From: Thermoleophilia bacterium
GTDB taxonomy: Bacteria > Actinomycetota > Thermoleophilia > Gaiellales > Gaiellaceae
Assembly: GCA_014534295.1 (NCBI GenBank)
Contig: JACVRU010000007.1
Span: forward strand, 1-25,089
Direction of reading: 5' to 3'
DNA: 25,089 nucleotides
In this document: in pieces, positions 1-6,541 of the stretch
Position numbering within the stretch: position 1 is the stretch's first letter
Layout: each line of letters starts with the position of its first letter
The notes under the pieces: model-generated
Told to the model about the DNA's origin: nothing
The model's input: the letters and a program-made list of their open reading frames with translations, nothing else
The model's database searches: none
Made by a program: the position numbers and the translations under genes

Positions 1-275
1 CCCATGCGCAGGCGGATCGGACCGTCGGCGAGGCCGTCGAGGATCGCTGTCGCCGCCGCCAGCGCGCCCGGCGCGGTCGGGAACGAGACGAAGAACGCGT
101 CGCCCTGCGTGTCCACCTCGACGCCGTCCTGGCGGGCGAAAGCCCGCCGCACCACGCGGCGGTGGTCCGCGAGCACCTCGGCATACCGCTCCGCCCCGAG
201 CTCGTGGAGGAGCCGCGTCGACCCCTCGACGTCCGTGAACAGGAACGTGACCGTCCCGCGGGGAAGGTCGCTCCT
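1..275 (-). CDS. Class III adenylate/guanylate cyclase, N-terminal part (runs off window)
   Basis: This is the start of a cyclase homology domain that converts a nucleoside triphosphate to a cyclic nucleotide. The frame encodes GTVTFLFTDVEGSTRLLHEL close to the N-terminus, which is the beta1 strand with the first metal-binding Asp. It continues through VDTQGDAFFVSF to RLRMG at the window edge, the usual order for this fold. About 91 codons are visible and the C-terminus lies outside. The start is odd. Homologs typically begin with Met just before SDLPxGTVTF, but here that codon is AGG (273-275), overlapping the TAG stop of the upstream cupin. I found no ATG, GTG or TTG in this frame for roughly 140 nt upstream. 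A downstream GTG would delete the metal-binding strand. It is the last visible gene of the minus-strand operon. The family call is secure; the start is not. Confidence 0.72.
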
Positions 276-693
276 ACGCGGTGCCGTTCTCCCCCTCCCA
301 GTAGTCCACGGCGTCGCCCCGGCGGAAGACGGCGAAGTCCTCGGGCCCGGTCCCCCAGCGAACGAACAGCTTGTCGCTGTCCGGCTGGCCCCCCGTTCGC
401 GGGACCACCTGCGTCGACGCGATCAGCACGCGCCCCGGGCCGCCGACCTGGTGCGCGCCGTCCGGGCCGGCGGGGAAGCAGGCGACGTCCCCGGCGGTCA
501 GCGTACGCTCGCCCTCCGGCGTCCGCAACGTCGGCTCGCCCGAGACGACGAGCAGCCACTCCTCCTGCCCGTCCTCGTAGTGGTAAGGCGCGATCTTCTG
601 GCCGTCCCCGAGCTCGAACAGGCTCGCGCCGATCAGCTCGCCCGCGATCCGCTTTCGCCGCCAGCTGAAACCCGGCCGGTCGCGCTCCATCAT
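274..693 (-). CDS. Cupin-domain protein (paralog 1)
   Basis: A 139-aa single-domain cupin. The core is visible as HYEDGQEEWLLVVSG (cupin motif 1 region), followed by TPEGERTLTAGDVACFP and GPDGAHQV (motif 2 region). The normal His pair of motif 1 is degenerate here (HYE rather than HFHH), so metal binding and enzyme activity are uncertain. A binding or sensor role is possible. It is about as long as the cupin immediately upstream (717-1178) and clearly similar to it, including TPEGER, GPDGAH and the C-terminal YWEGE, so the two look like a tandem duplication. The ATG at 691-693 was chosen because it is a standard start. Homology with the upstream cupin continues for several codons further, to a CTG at 718-720 that overlaps that gene's TGA, so translation may begin there. 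No substrate can be named. Confidence 0.85.
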   Translation of the reverse strand: MMERDRPGFSWRRKRIAGELIGASLFELGDGQKIAPYHYEDGQEEWLLVVSGEPTLRTPEGERTLTAGDVACFPAGPDGAHQVGGPGRVLIASTQVVPRTGGQPDSDKLFVRWGTGPEDFAVFRRGDAVDYWEGENGTA

Positions 694-716
694 CCAGTCC
701 GCGTCGTCGTGGAGGT

Positions 717-1178
717 TCAGGGCTCGCCCTCCCAGTACTCCACCTTGCTGGATTCGAAGAAACGGCCGCCGCCGAAGCGGGAGCTCGCGGAGAGCTTGCC
801 GCTGTCCGGGTAGGTGACGACATCCGGCGAGATCAGGGACGACAGCATCAGCACGCGGGCCGGCTCGTCGGCGTCGTTCCAGAACGTGTGCGCACCGTCG
901 GGGCCGCGCCGGAAGAGGACGCAGTCGCCGGCCGCGAGGACGCGCTCGCCCTCCGGCGTCCGGACCGTGGGCGTCCCGGCGACGGCAACGAGGAGCTCCT
1001 CGTTGCCGTGGTGGAAGTGGTACGGCCAGCCCTTCCCGTGTGGAGGCAGCTCGTACATGCTGCCGCCGAGCAGCTCAGCGCCCAGCCGCGCGCCGACCCA
1101 GGCGTCCTTGAACGTGTCGCCGTCCGGCCGCTCGACGGTGTCGTTCCACTCGTCGCCGAAGACGTTGAAGAGCTCCAC
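717..1178 (-). CDS. Cupin-domain protein (paralog 2)
   Basis: A 153-aa cupin with well-preserved motif 1 (PYHFHHGNEELLVAVAG) and motif 2 (TPEGERVLAAGDCVLFRRG, GPDGAHTFWN). Three His and a Glu lie in the usual metal-coordinating region, so this paralog looks more competent for metal binding than its neighbour. The GTG start at 1176-1178 overlaps the TAG stop of the DUF1326 gene by one base (TAGTG), which indicates translational coupling. It ends in YWEGEP, like the downstream paralog. Cupins of this size are often sugar- or metabolite-binding stand-alone proteins or dioxygenases. The sequence alone does not indicate a reaction. Its place in an operon with Cys-rich proteins and a selenoprotein methyltransferase hints at a redox or metal-linked job, which is inference. 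Confidence 0.88.
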   Translation of the reverse strand: MELFNVFGDEWNDTVERPDGDTFKDAWVGARLGAELLGGSMYELPPHGKGWPYHFHHGNEELLVAVAGTPTVRTPEGERVLAAGDCVLFRRGPDGAHTFWNDADEPARVLMLSSLISPDVVTYPDSGKLSASSRFGGGRFFESSKVEYWEGEP

Positions 1179-1783
1179 TACGGACCGGCGTACTCGAAGG
1201 GGCCGATCGCGAAGTACCGGCCCGAATGGTCGTACGAGATCCCGTTCGCGACGCGGAACGTCGCCGTGGCGCCGAGATCCCCGCGCTTGATCAGGATTCC
1301 CTGCGGCAGGACCACGCCGGGAAACGACTCGGCGCCGGTGACCGGGTTGCGGATCGGCGCCGCCTCGAGCTCGACGTGGTCACCCGCGCGGACGCGGCTG
1401 TGGACGCCGTCGAAGTGGACGTCGTACGCCGCCTCGTAGGGCCCGTGGACGGTTGGCCACGTCCAGGCGAGGACGCCCCAGGGACCGCCCGCCTCCCCGC
1501 CGACGAGCGTCTCGAGCGCGCGCCGCTGGTCGTCGTCGGCACGCTCGTCGACGAGGACGACCGCGACGCCGTTGCCCTCGTGGATCGCGCCCGGCCAGTC
1601 GACGTAGACGGAGAAGTTGAGCCCGTCGAGCCGGACGGCCCCGTACGAGCCGCTGTCGACGTGCCAGGTCCAGCCGCCCTCGCACTTTCCGCTGGAGGGC
1701 GGCGCGTTGAAGTTGCAGGGGCAGCCCCAGTCGCAGTTGCAGGCCACCACCATCGTCCCCTTCAGCTCCCAGGGCTCGGCCAT
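1178..1783 (-). CDS. DUF1326 domain protein, Cys-rich N-terminus
   Basis: A 201-aa protein matching the DUF1326 family. Near the N-terminus it has CNCDWGCPCNF (Cys15, 17, 21, 23) and a further Cys34, a cluster well suited to binding a soft metal or carrying thiols. The remainder is a beta-rich domain (LDGLNFSVYVDWPGAIHEGNG, then RNPVTGAESFPGVVLP). The ATG at 1781-1783 overlaps the TGA of the DUF2182 gene by one base (TGATG), which decides the start and implies coupling. A longer open frame upstream in this register is only the shadow of the membrane protein. DUF1326 and DUF2182 genes are known to me as frequent neighbours, so the adjacency supports both calls. The biochemical function is unknown. 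Confidence 0.88.
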   Translation of the reverse strand: MAEPWELKGTMVVACNCDWGCPCNFNAPPSSGKCEGGWTWHVDSGSYGAVRLDGLNFSVYVDWPGAIHEGNGVAVVLVDERADDDQRRALETLVGGEAGGPWGVLAWTWPTVHGPYEAAYDVHFDGVHSRVRAGDHVELEAAPIRNPVTGAESFPGVVLPQGILIKRGDLGATATFRVANGISYDHSGRYFAIGPFEYAGP

Positions 1784-2334
1784 CAGGTCAAGCCTACGAC
1801 GACCGCGGCCGCCACGAGCGCGAGGCCCGTCAGCCGGGACGACAGCTGGGGGAAGGGCAGCACCTTCTGGACGAAGACGACCGCCGCGATCAGGGCAGCC
1901 CACTGCAGCCCCATCGCGGCCGCGAGCACGAGCACCGCCATCAGCCCGACGCAGCAGCCGACGCACCAGACCGCGTGCTCGACGCCAAGCCGGAAGGGCC
2001 CGTTCCGGTAGCGCTCCATCAGGAAGGAGGCCGCATTCCGGCAGCGGCGGAGGCAGGCGGACTTCACCGGCGTCAGCTCGTAGACGCCGCCGAGCGCGAG
2101 CACCACGGGCGCCGCGGGCTCGATCCCCCACTCCATGGCTGCGAACGGCACGAGCCCGATCGCGCCCCACACGGCGAGATAGCCGGCCGCCAGCGGTAAG
2201 CGCGGCCCGTGATGGAGCACGACGAGCGGGGCGATAGAGGGCAGCATCATCGCCGCCATCATCAGCGTCCAGCCGGCGAGGAAGCCGGCGAAGCCCATCG
2301 GCGGCTCGTAGCCCGCGAGCCCGAGCCAGGCCAC
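1783..2334 (-). CDS. DUF2182 integral membrane protein (predicted metal-binding)
   Basis: A polytopic membrane protein with the DUF2182 signature FLAGWTLMMAAMMLPSIAPL in an early membrane segment, then three or four more hydrophobic segments. Cytosolic or lumenal Cys occur in SACLRRCRNA and VWCVGCCVG. The family is annotated as predicted metal-binding, and the Cys pairs fit that. The only standard start in the right place is the GTG at 2332-2334, giving 183 aa. However, hydrophobic sequence typical of the first membrane helix (VAAVAALSGASAVAWLGL) continues upstream to the stop of the DsrE gene (2372). The true N-terminus may therefore lie around 2370 with a non-standard start, or the protein has lost part of helix 1. 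No Shine-Dalgarno motif precedes the GTG. It lies between dsrE-like and DUF1326 genes in one operon. Confidence 0.8.
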   Translation of the reverse strand: MAWLGLAGYEPPMGFAGFLAGWTLMMAAMMLPSIAPLVVLHHGPRLPLAAGYLAVWGAIGLVPFAAMEWGIEPAAPVVLALGGVYELTPVKSACLRRCRNAASFLMERYRNGPFRLGVEHAVWCVGCCVGLMAVLVLAAAMGLQWAALIAAVVFVQKVLPFPQLSSRLTGLALVAAAVVVGLT

Positions 2335-2371
2335 CGCCGAGGCGCCGGAGAGCGCCGCGACGGCGGCGACG

Positions 2372-2737
2372 TCAGTAGCTGAAGACCGTTGCAGCCTCGC
2401 CGCCGATCCACTCCCACAGCGGCGTGGCGCCGGCGAGCTTCGCGTTGCCGACGAGCTGGGACTCGTCGAGCTTGCGCGCGCTGAAGCAGATCGGGCAGGC
2501 AAGCAGCTCGCCGCCGTTCTCGGCGTACTGCTCGAACAGACGCTCCAGGGGAGGGCAACCCTCGCAGGCGACCCCGACCGCGACGCCCGGCAGCGCAAGC
2601 CGCACGGCTTCCTTCGTCAGGAACATCGCCACCTGGTGACCCTGCTCGGCCGCGGCGTTCCCCACGAGGAACGCCACGATCACCCGCTCGGGGTCCTCCT
2701 GGCCGGTGGCCAGGTTGATCACGACCTTCTGCGCCAT
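2372..2737 (-). CDS. DsrE-family protein with two CxxC motifs
   Basis: A 121-aa alpha/beta protein of the DsrE/DsrF-like sulfur-relay superfamily. It starts with a beta strand and turn (KVVINLATGQEDPERV), then a helix covering NAAAEQGHQVAMFLT, as the family does. Two dithiol motifs are visible: CEGC (Cys58/61) and CPIC (Cys81/84). Both are encoded by normal Cys codons. Members of this superfamily bind or transfer sulfane sulfur, or act as small redox partners, in the cytosol. The start is clear: ATG at 2735-2737, preceded by a run of Gs that can serve as a ribosome site, and only one base after the TGA stop of the methyltransferase. That spacing ties it to the selenoprotein. It could supply thiol or sulfur to the methyltransferase product, but that is inference. 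Confidence 0.88.
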   Translation of the reverse strand: MAQKVVINLATGQEDPERVIVAFLVGNAAAEQGHQVAMFLTKEAVRLALPGVAVGVACEGCPPLERLFEQYAENGGELLACPICFSARKLDESQLVGNAKLAGATPLWEWIGGEAATVFSY

Positions 2738-2738
2738 G

Positions 2739-3527
<789 letters not shown>

Positions 3528-3533
3528 CGTGGG

Positions 3534-3562
3534 ATGGTACGAGTCCCGCGATCAGTCGTCCA
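3534..3562 (-). promoter_or_regulatory. Putative promoter of the selenoprotein operon
   Basis: On the minus strand a -35-like TGGACG (3562-3557) and a -10-like TACCAT (3539-3534) are separated by exactly 17 nt. Each matches the consensus at four of six positions. The -10 ends 6 nt before the ATG of the methyltransferase, so the transcript would begin at or next to the start codon and be leaderless. No Shine-Dalgarno sequence is present, which agrees with that. Confidence 0.45.
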
Positions 3563-3584
3563 GACGAAGCTGGCGATGCCGGTT

Positions 3585-3599
3585 ATCGTCTCCGACGAT
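3585..3599. promoter_or_regulatory. Inverted repeat at the LysR start codon (possible operator)
   Basis: ATCGTC and GACGAT form a perfect 6-bp inverted repeat around TCC, and the right arm overlaps the ATG of the LysR gene. LysR-type regulators commonly bind dyad sites between divergently transcribed genes and repress themselves. The placement fits autoregulation, but a short GC-rich dyad can arise by chance. Confidence 0.35.
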
Positions 3600-4509
3600 G
3601 GTTCTCTCCGAGCTCTGGGACACCACTCGGATGCGACTTCTGGTCGAGATCGAGCGCCAGGGAAGCCTGTCGCGCGCCGCGCGCGCCGTCGGGATCGGCC
3701 AGCCGAGCGCGAGCCGGCACGTTCGCCTCCTCGAGGCCGCGGCCGGCCAGCGGCTCGTGGAGCGGAACGGCCGCGGCAGCCGCCTCACCGAGAGCGGCCG
3801 CATCCTCGCCGCCCGCGCCGCCCAGGCGCTGGCCCTGCTCGCCTCCGGCGAGGAGGAGCTCGCCGAGGTCGCGGGCCTCCGGCGGGGGACGATCCACCTC
3901 GGGGCCTCCACGGCGCCCGGCGTCTACCTGCTCCCCGGGGCGCTCGCCTGCTTCCGCCGGGACTACCCGGCCGTGGCCGTCGAGGTCGAGATCGCCGCGA
4001 GCGCCGAGATCCTGCGCCGCTTGCTGGCAGGCGGCGTCCAGCTCGCCGTCGTCGGCACCGAGCCCGCCGACCCGCGGCTCGCCTTCGAGCCGCTCGCCGA
4101 CGACCAGCTTATCGGCGTGGCGAAGCCCGGGCTCCTGCCGGTTCGCGACGGCGCCGTCGAGGCCGGCGCGCTGGACTCGCAGATGCTGCTCTCCCGCGAA
4201 CGCGGCTCGAGCTCACGCGAGCTCGCCGAGCGCGAGCTCGCCGCGGCGGGCGTGCGGCCGGCCGGCAGCTGGGAGCTGGGGGCGAGCGAGGCGATCAAGC
4301 GCGCCGCCCGCGAGGGGCTCGGCTTCGCCTTCCTTTCCCGGCACGCGGTCGCGGAGGAGGTCGAGCGCGGTGAGCTCGAGTCGTTCCGCCTGGCCGGCCG
4401 GCCGCCGCTCGTCCGACGCTTCGCCGTCGCGCGGCTGGCCGGCCGCCCGCTCTCGCCGACGGAGCGCACCTTCGTCGACACGCTCACGCGGTGCCTGCAC
4501 TCGTCGTAG
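3598..4509 (+). CDS. LysR-type transcriptional regulator
   Basis: A 303-aa regulator. The N-terminal winged helix is clear at about residues 12-70: RLLVEIERQGSLSRAARAVG, then IGQPSASRHVRLLEAAAG and RLTESGRILA. The C-terminal half is a periplasmic-binding-like effector domain (GTIHLGASTAPGVYLLP, then the LAVVGTEP and GLGFAFLSRHAV regions). Family length is about 300 aa, so it is complete. The ATG at 3598 is preceded by a TATCGT box 8 nt upstream and no ribosome site, which suggests a leaderless message. A longer open frame upstream would run into the divergent operon's promoter. It is transcribed divergently from the selenoprotein methyltransferase operon across about 70 bp, the classic layout for a LysR regulator and its target. 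The effector is unknown. Confidence 0.93.
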   Translation: MVLSELWDTTRMRLLVEIERQGSLSRAARAVGIGQPSASRHVRLLEAAAGQRLVERNGRGSRLTESGRILAARAAQALALLASGEEELAEVAGLRRGTIHLGASTAPGVYLLPGALACFRRDYPAVAVEVEIAASAEILRRLLAGGVQLAVVGTEPADPRLAFEPLADDQLIGVAKPGLLPVRDGAVEAGALDSQMLLSRERGSSSRELAERELAAAGVRPAGSWELGASEAIKRAAREGLGFAFLSRHAVAEEVERGELESFRLAGRPPLVRRFAVARLAGRPLSPTERTFVDTLTRCLHSS

Positions 4510-4964
4510 CCGCGACGGCGCTCGCAGCCGCGCTCCCCCAGCAAGGCGTGCTCGTCCCCGGCGAGAGTCTGGGCGGCCTGCGGCTCGGCGCGACGCGCGC
4601 GCAGGTGACGGCCACCTGGGGAGACGACTACGGCGTCTGCCGAAGCTGCCCGCGGACCACCTGGTACTTCACCTACCGCCGCTTCGAGCCGCAGGGCGCC
4701 GGTGTCGAGCTCCGGCAGGGACGCGTGGCGGCGCTCTTCACGCTCTGGCAGCCCGCGGGCTGGCGGACGACCCGGGGCCTGCGGCTCGGCGACCAGGCGA
4801 GCCGGGTGCGGGCGCTCTACGGGCCGCTGCCGAGGACCCGCTGCGCTGGCTACGAGGCGCTGACGCTGCGGCGCGGGCGGACGTCCACCGTGTTCTACGT
4901 GCTACGCGACGAGGTCTGGGGCTTCGGGCTGCTCCGCGCCGGCCTGCGGCCCTGCCGCGAGTAG
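4491..4964 (+). CDS. Small exported protein of unknown function
   Basis: A 157-aa predicted secreted protein. The N-terminus is a short uncharged hydrophobic stretch (PALVVAATALAAALP) resembling a signal peptide that lacks a strong basic n-region. The mature part carries PGESLGGLRLGATRAQVTATWG and later GLRLGDQASRVRALYG, two copies of a motif seen in small exported proteins of actinobacteria. A CRSC pair and two further Cys (near TRCAGY and at the C-terminal PCRE) could form disulfides outside the cell. The GTG at 4491 overlaps the end of the LysR gene by 19 nt, so the two may be co-transcribed. The 3' end overlaps the convergent TetR gene by 63 nt. I do not recognise a named family and assign no function. 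Confidence 0.75.
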   Translation: MPALVVAATALAAALPQQGVLVPGESLGGLRLGATRAQVTATWGDDYGVCRSCPRTTWYFTYRRFEPQGAGVELRQGRVAALFTLWQPAGWRTTRGLRLGDQASRVRALYGPLPRTRCAGYEALTLRRGRTSTVFYVLRDEVWGFGLLRAGLRPCRE

Positions 4965-5546
4965 GCCTGCGCTGAGGACCTCGACCACCGTGCGCTCCGC
5001 GCGCGCGATGTCGTCCTCACCGTCCGGCAGCGAGCCGAGCACCCAGCCGGTGAGGATCTCCTCCAGCGCGCCGTAGAAGACGAACGCCGCCAGGCGGGCG
5101 TCGAGGTCGGCGCGGAGCTCGCCGCGGGCCTGCCCCGAGCGGATGATCCGCTCGATCGCCTCGAACGCATGGCCGACGTCCTCCGCTTGGCGCTGGATCG
5201 CCGGCGTCCGCGTCACCTCCCGGACGAGCACGCGGACGAGGTCGGGGTCGCGCCGCCAGGTGCGCAGCACGACGGCGGCCACCCGGCGCAGCTGCTCCCG
5301 CGCGGGCTCGCCGGACTCCTCGACTTCCTGCATCCGCGCGAGCATCGCGGTCCACGTGTCTCGGAAGACGCCCTCGAGCAGCGCGTCCTTCGACTCGAAG
5401 TAGTGGTACATGAGCCCGTGGGCGACGCCGGCCTCGGCGGCGATGTCGCCGACGCGCGCCGCGTGGAAGCCCTTGCGAGCGAAGACGCGCACCGCCGCCT
5501 CGCGGATCGAGGCGCGTCGGGACTCGGCACTCGAGCGCTCGGCCAA
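4902..5546 (-). CDS. TetR-family transcriptional regulator
   Basis: A 214-aa repressor-type protein. The N-terminal helix-turn-helix is at about residues 10-55: IREAAVRVFARKGFHAARVG, then DIAAEAGVAHGLMYHYFESK, ending in KDALLEGVF, all very typical of TetR. The remainder is an all-helical ligand and dimer domain with TetR_C-like features (RRDPDLVRVLVREVTR and AAFVFYGALEEILTGWVLG). The start is a TTG at 5544-5546. It was chosen because it sits just downstream of the divergent -10 region and gives the usual short N-terminal arm. The neighbouring divergent gene is a CaiB-family CoA enzyme, so the regulator probably controls it and may respond to an acyl-CoA or fatty acid. That role is inferred from context. 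Confidence 0.93.
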   Translation of the reverse strand: MAERSSAESRRASIREAAVRVFARKGFHAARVGDIAAEAGVAHGLMYHYFESKDALLEGVFRDTWTAMLARMQEVEESGEPAREQLRRVAAVVLRTWRRDPDLVRVLVREVTRTPAIQRQAEDVGHAFEAIERIIRSGQARGELRADLDARLAAFVFYGALEEILTGWVLGSLPDGEDDIARAERTVVEVLSAGLLAAGPQAGAEQPEAPDLVA

Positions 5547-5557
5547 GGCGGCGCGAG

Positions 5558-5565
5558 CATATAGG
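5558..5565. promoter_or_regulatory. Overlapping divergent -10 boxes between TetR and CaiB genes
   Basis: The 29-bp gap contains an AT-rich island. It reads TATAGG on the plus strand (5560-5565), 10 nt before the CaiB GTG, and TATATG on the minus strand (5563-5558), 11 nt before the TetR TTG. Overlapping -10 elements would make the two promoters mutually exclusive, and both messages would have almost no leader. Clear -35 hexamers were not found. Confidence 0.45.
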
Positions 5566-5575
5566 TTGGCGCGCT

Positions 5576-6541
5576 GTGCCCCCGCTCGCCGACCTGCTCG
5601 TCGCCGACCTCTCCCGCTACCTCCCCGGCGCGTTCGCGGCCCGGGAGCTCCGGCGGCTCGGAGCGCGGGTCGTGCGCCTGGAGCCGCCGGCAGGCGACCC
5701 GATGCGTGGGACGGCGCCAGCCTGGCACGAGGCCCTGAACGCCGGCTCCGAGTCCGTCGCCTGCGACCTGAAGGCCGAGCCCGAGCTCGGCCGGGCGCTC
5801 TGCTCGTGCGCCGACGTCGTCCTGGAGAGCTTCCGCCCGGGGGTCGCGAAGCGCCTCGGCGTCGGCCCCGGCGACCTTCCGGAGACGATCGTCTACTGCT
5901 CGATCACGGGCTTCGGCGGCGAGGGGCGGCACGCGCTCCGGGCCGGCCACGACCTCAACTACCTCGGCTGGGCGGGGGTGCTCGCGGACACGGCCCCGGG
6001 CCTGCCTCCGGTCCAGGTCGCCGACCTCGCCGCGGGAGCGCTCGGCGCCGTGGCGGAGATCCTGGCCGCGCTGCTCGAGCGCGGGCGCACGGGCCGCGGC
6101 CGGCACGTCGTGGTCTCGATGACCCACGGCTCGCATCGCCTGGTCGCGCACAGGCTCGGCGGCGACCCGCTCCCCCGCCTGCTCACTGGCGGGCTGGCGT
6201 CATACCGGATCTACGCGACCGCCGACGGCCGGCGCCTGACGGTCGGCGCCCTCGAGCCGAAGTTCTTCGGCCGCCTCTGCGAGCTGCTCGGCAAGCCGGA
6301 GCTCGCCGAGCACCAGTACGAGCCGGAGGCCCAGACCGAGCTCGAGGCCGAGCTGGCGGCCGTGTTCCGGACGCGCCCGCTCGCCGACTGGCTCGCCCGG
6401 TTCGACGGCGAGGACGTCTGCGTCGGGCCCGTGGCCACGCTCGAGGAAGGAGCGGCCGAGTTCGGCGGCGAAGCGCCGAGCGTGAGGGCGCCCGCCCTCG
6501 GGGAACAGACGGAGGAGTGGAGACGACGGCTGGGGCTCTGA
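5576..6541 (+). CDS. CaiB/BaiF-family CoA enzyme, alpha-methylacyl-CoA racemase-like
   Basis: A 321-aa family III CoA-transferase fold protein. The N-terminal Rossmann-like part shows VADLSRYLPGAFAARELRRL and VVRLEPPAGDPMRG. The motif FRPGVAKRLG is family-typical. The pair His125 (RAGHDLNYL) and Asp150 (VQVADLAAGAL) aligns with the catalytic His/Asp of bacterial alpha-methylacyl-CoA racemase, which epimerises 2-methyl-branched acyl-CoAs during branched-chain fatty acid degradation. True CoA transferases of the fold use one catalytic Asp, so the His favours a racemase, though CoA transfer is not excluded. At 321 aa it is slightly shorter than the usual 360. The GTG start at 5576 follows a TATAGG box. 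It is divergent from a TetR regulator, and its end overlaps the next gene by 25 nt. Confidence 0.87.
   Translation: MPPLADLLVADLSRYLPGAFAARELRRLGARVVRLEPPAGDPMRGTAPAWHEALNAGSESVACDLKAEPELGRALCSCADVVLESFRPGVAKRLGVGPGDLPETIVYCSITGFGGEGRHALRAGHDLNYLGWAGVLADTAPGLPPVQVADLAAGALGAVAEILAALLERGRTGRGRHVVVSMTHGSHRLVAHRLGGDPLPRLLTGGLASYRIYATADGRRLTVGALEPKFFGRLCELLGKPELAEHQYEPEAQTELEAELAAVFRTRPLADWLARFDGEDVCVGPVATLEEGAAEFGGEAPSVRAPALGEQTEEWRRRLGL

Noticed and set aside
4..813. A 269-codon plus-strand open frame with proline- and arginine-rich translation.
   Set aside because: It is the antisense of the cyclase and cupin genes, whose translations show clear family motifs.
2372..2737. A second selenocysteine in the DsrE-family protein, suggested by the neighbouring selenoprotein.
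   Set aside because: All four Cys of its CxxC pairs are normal Cys codons and no in-frame TGA precedes its stop.
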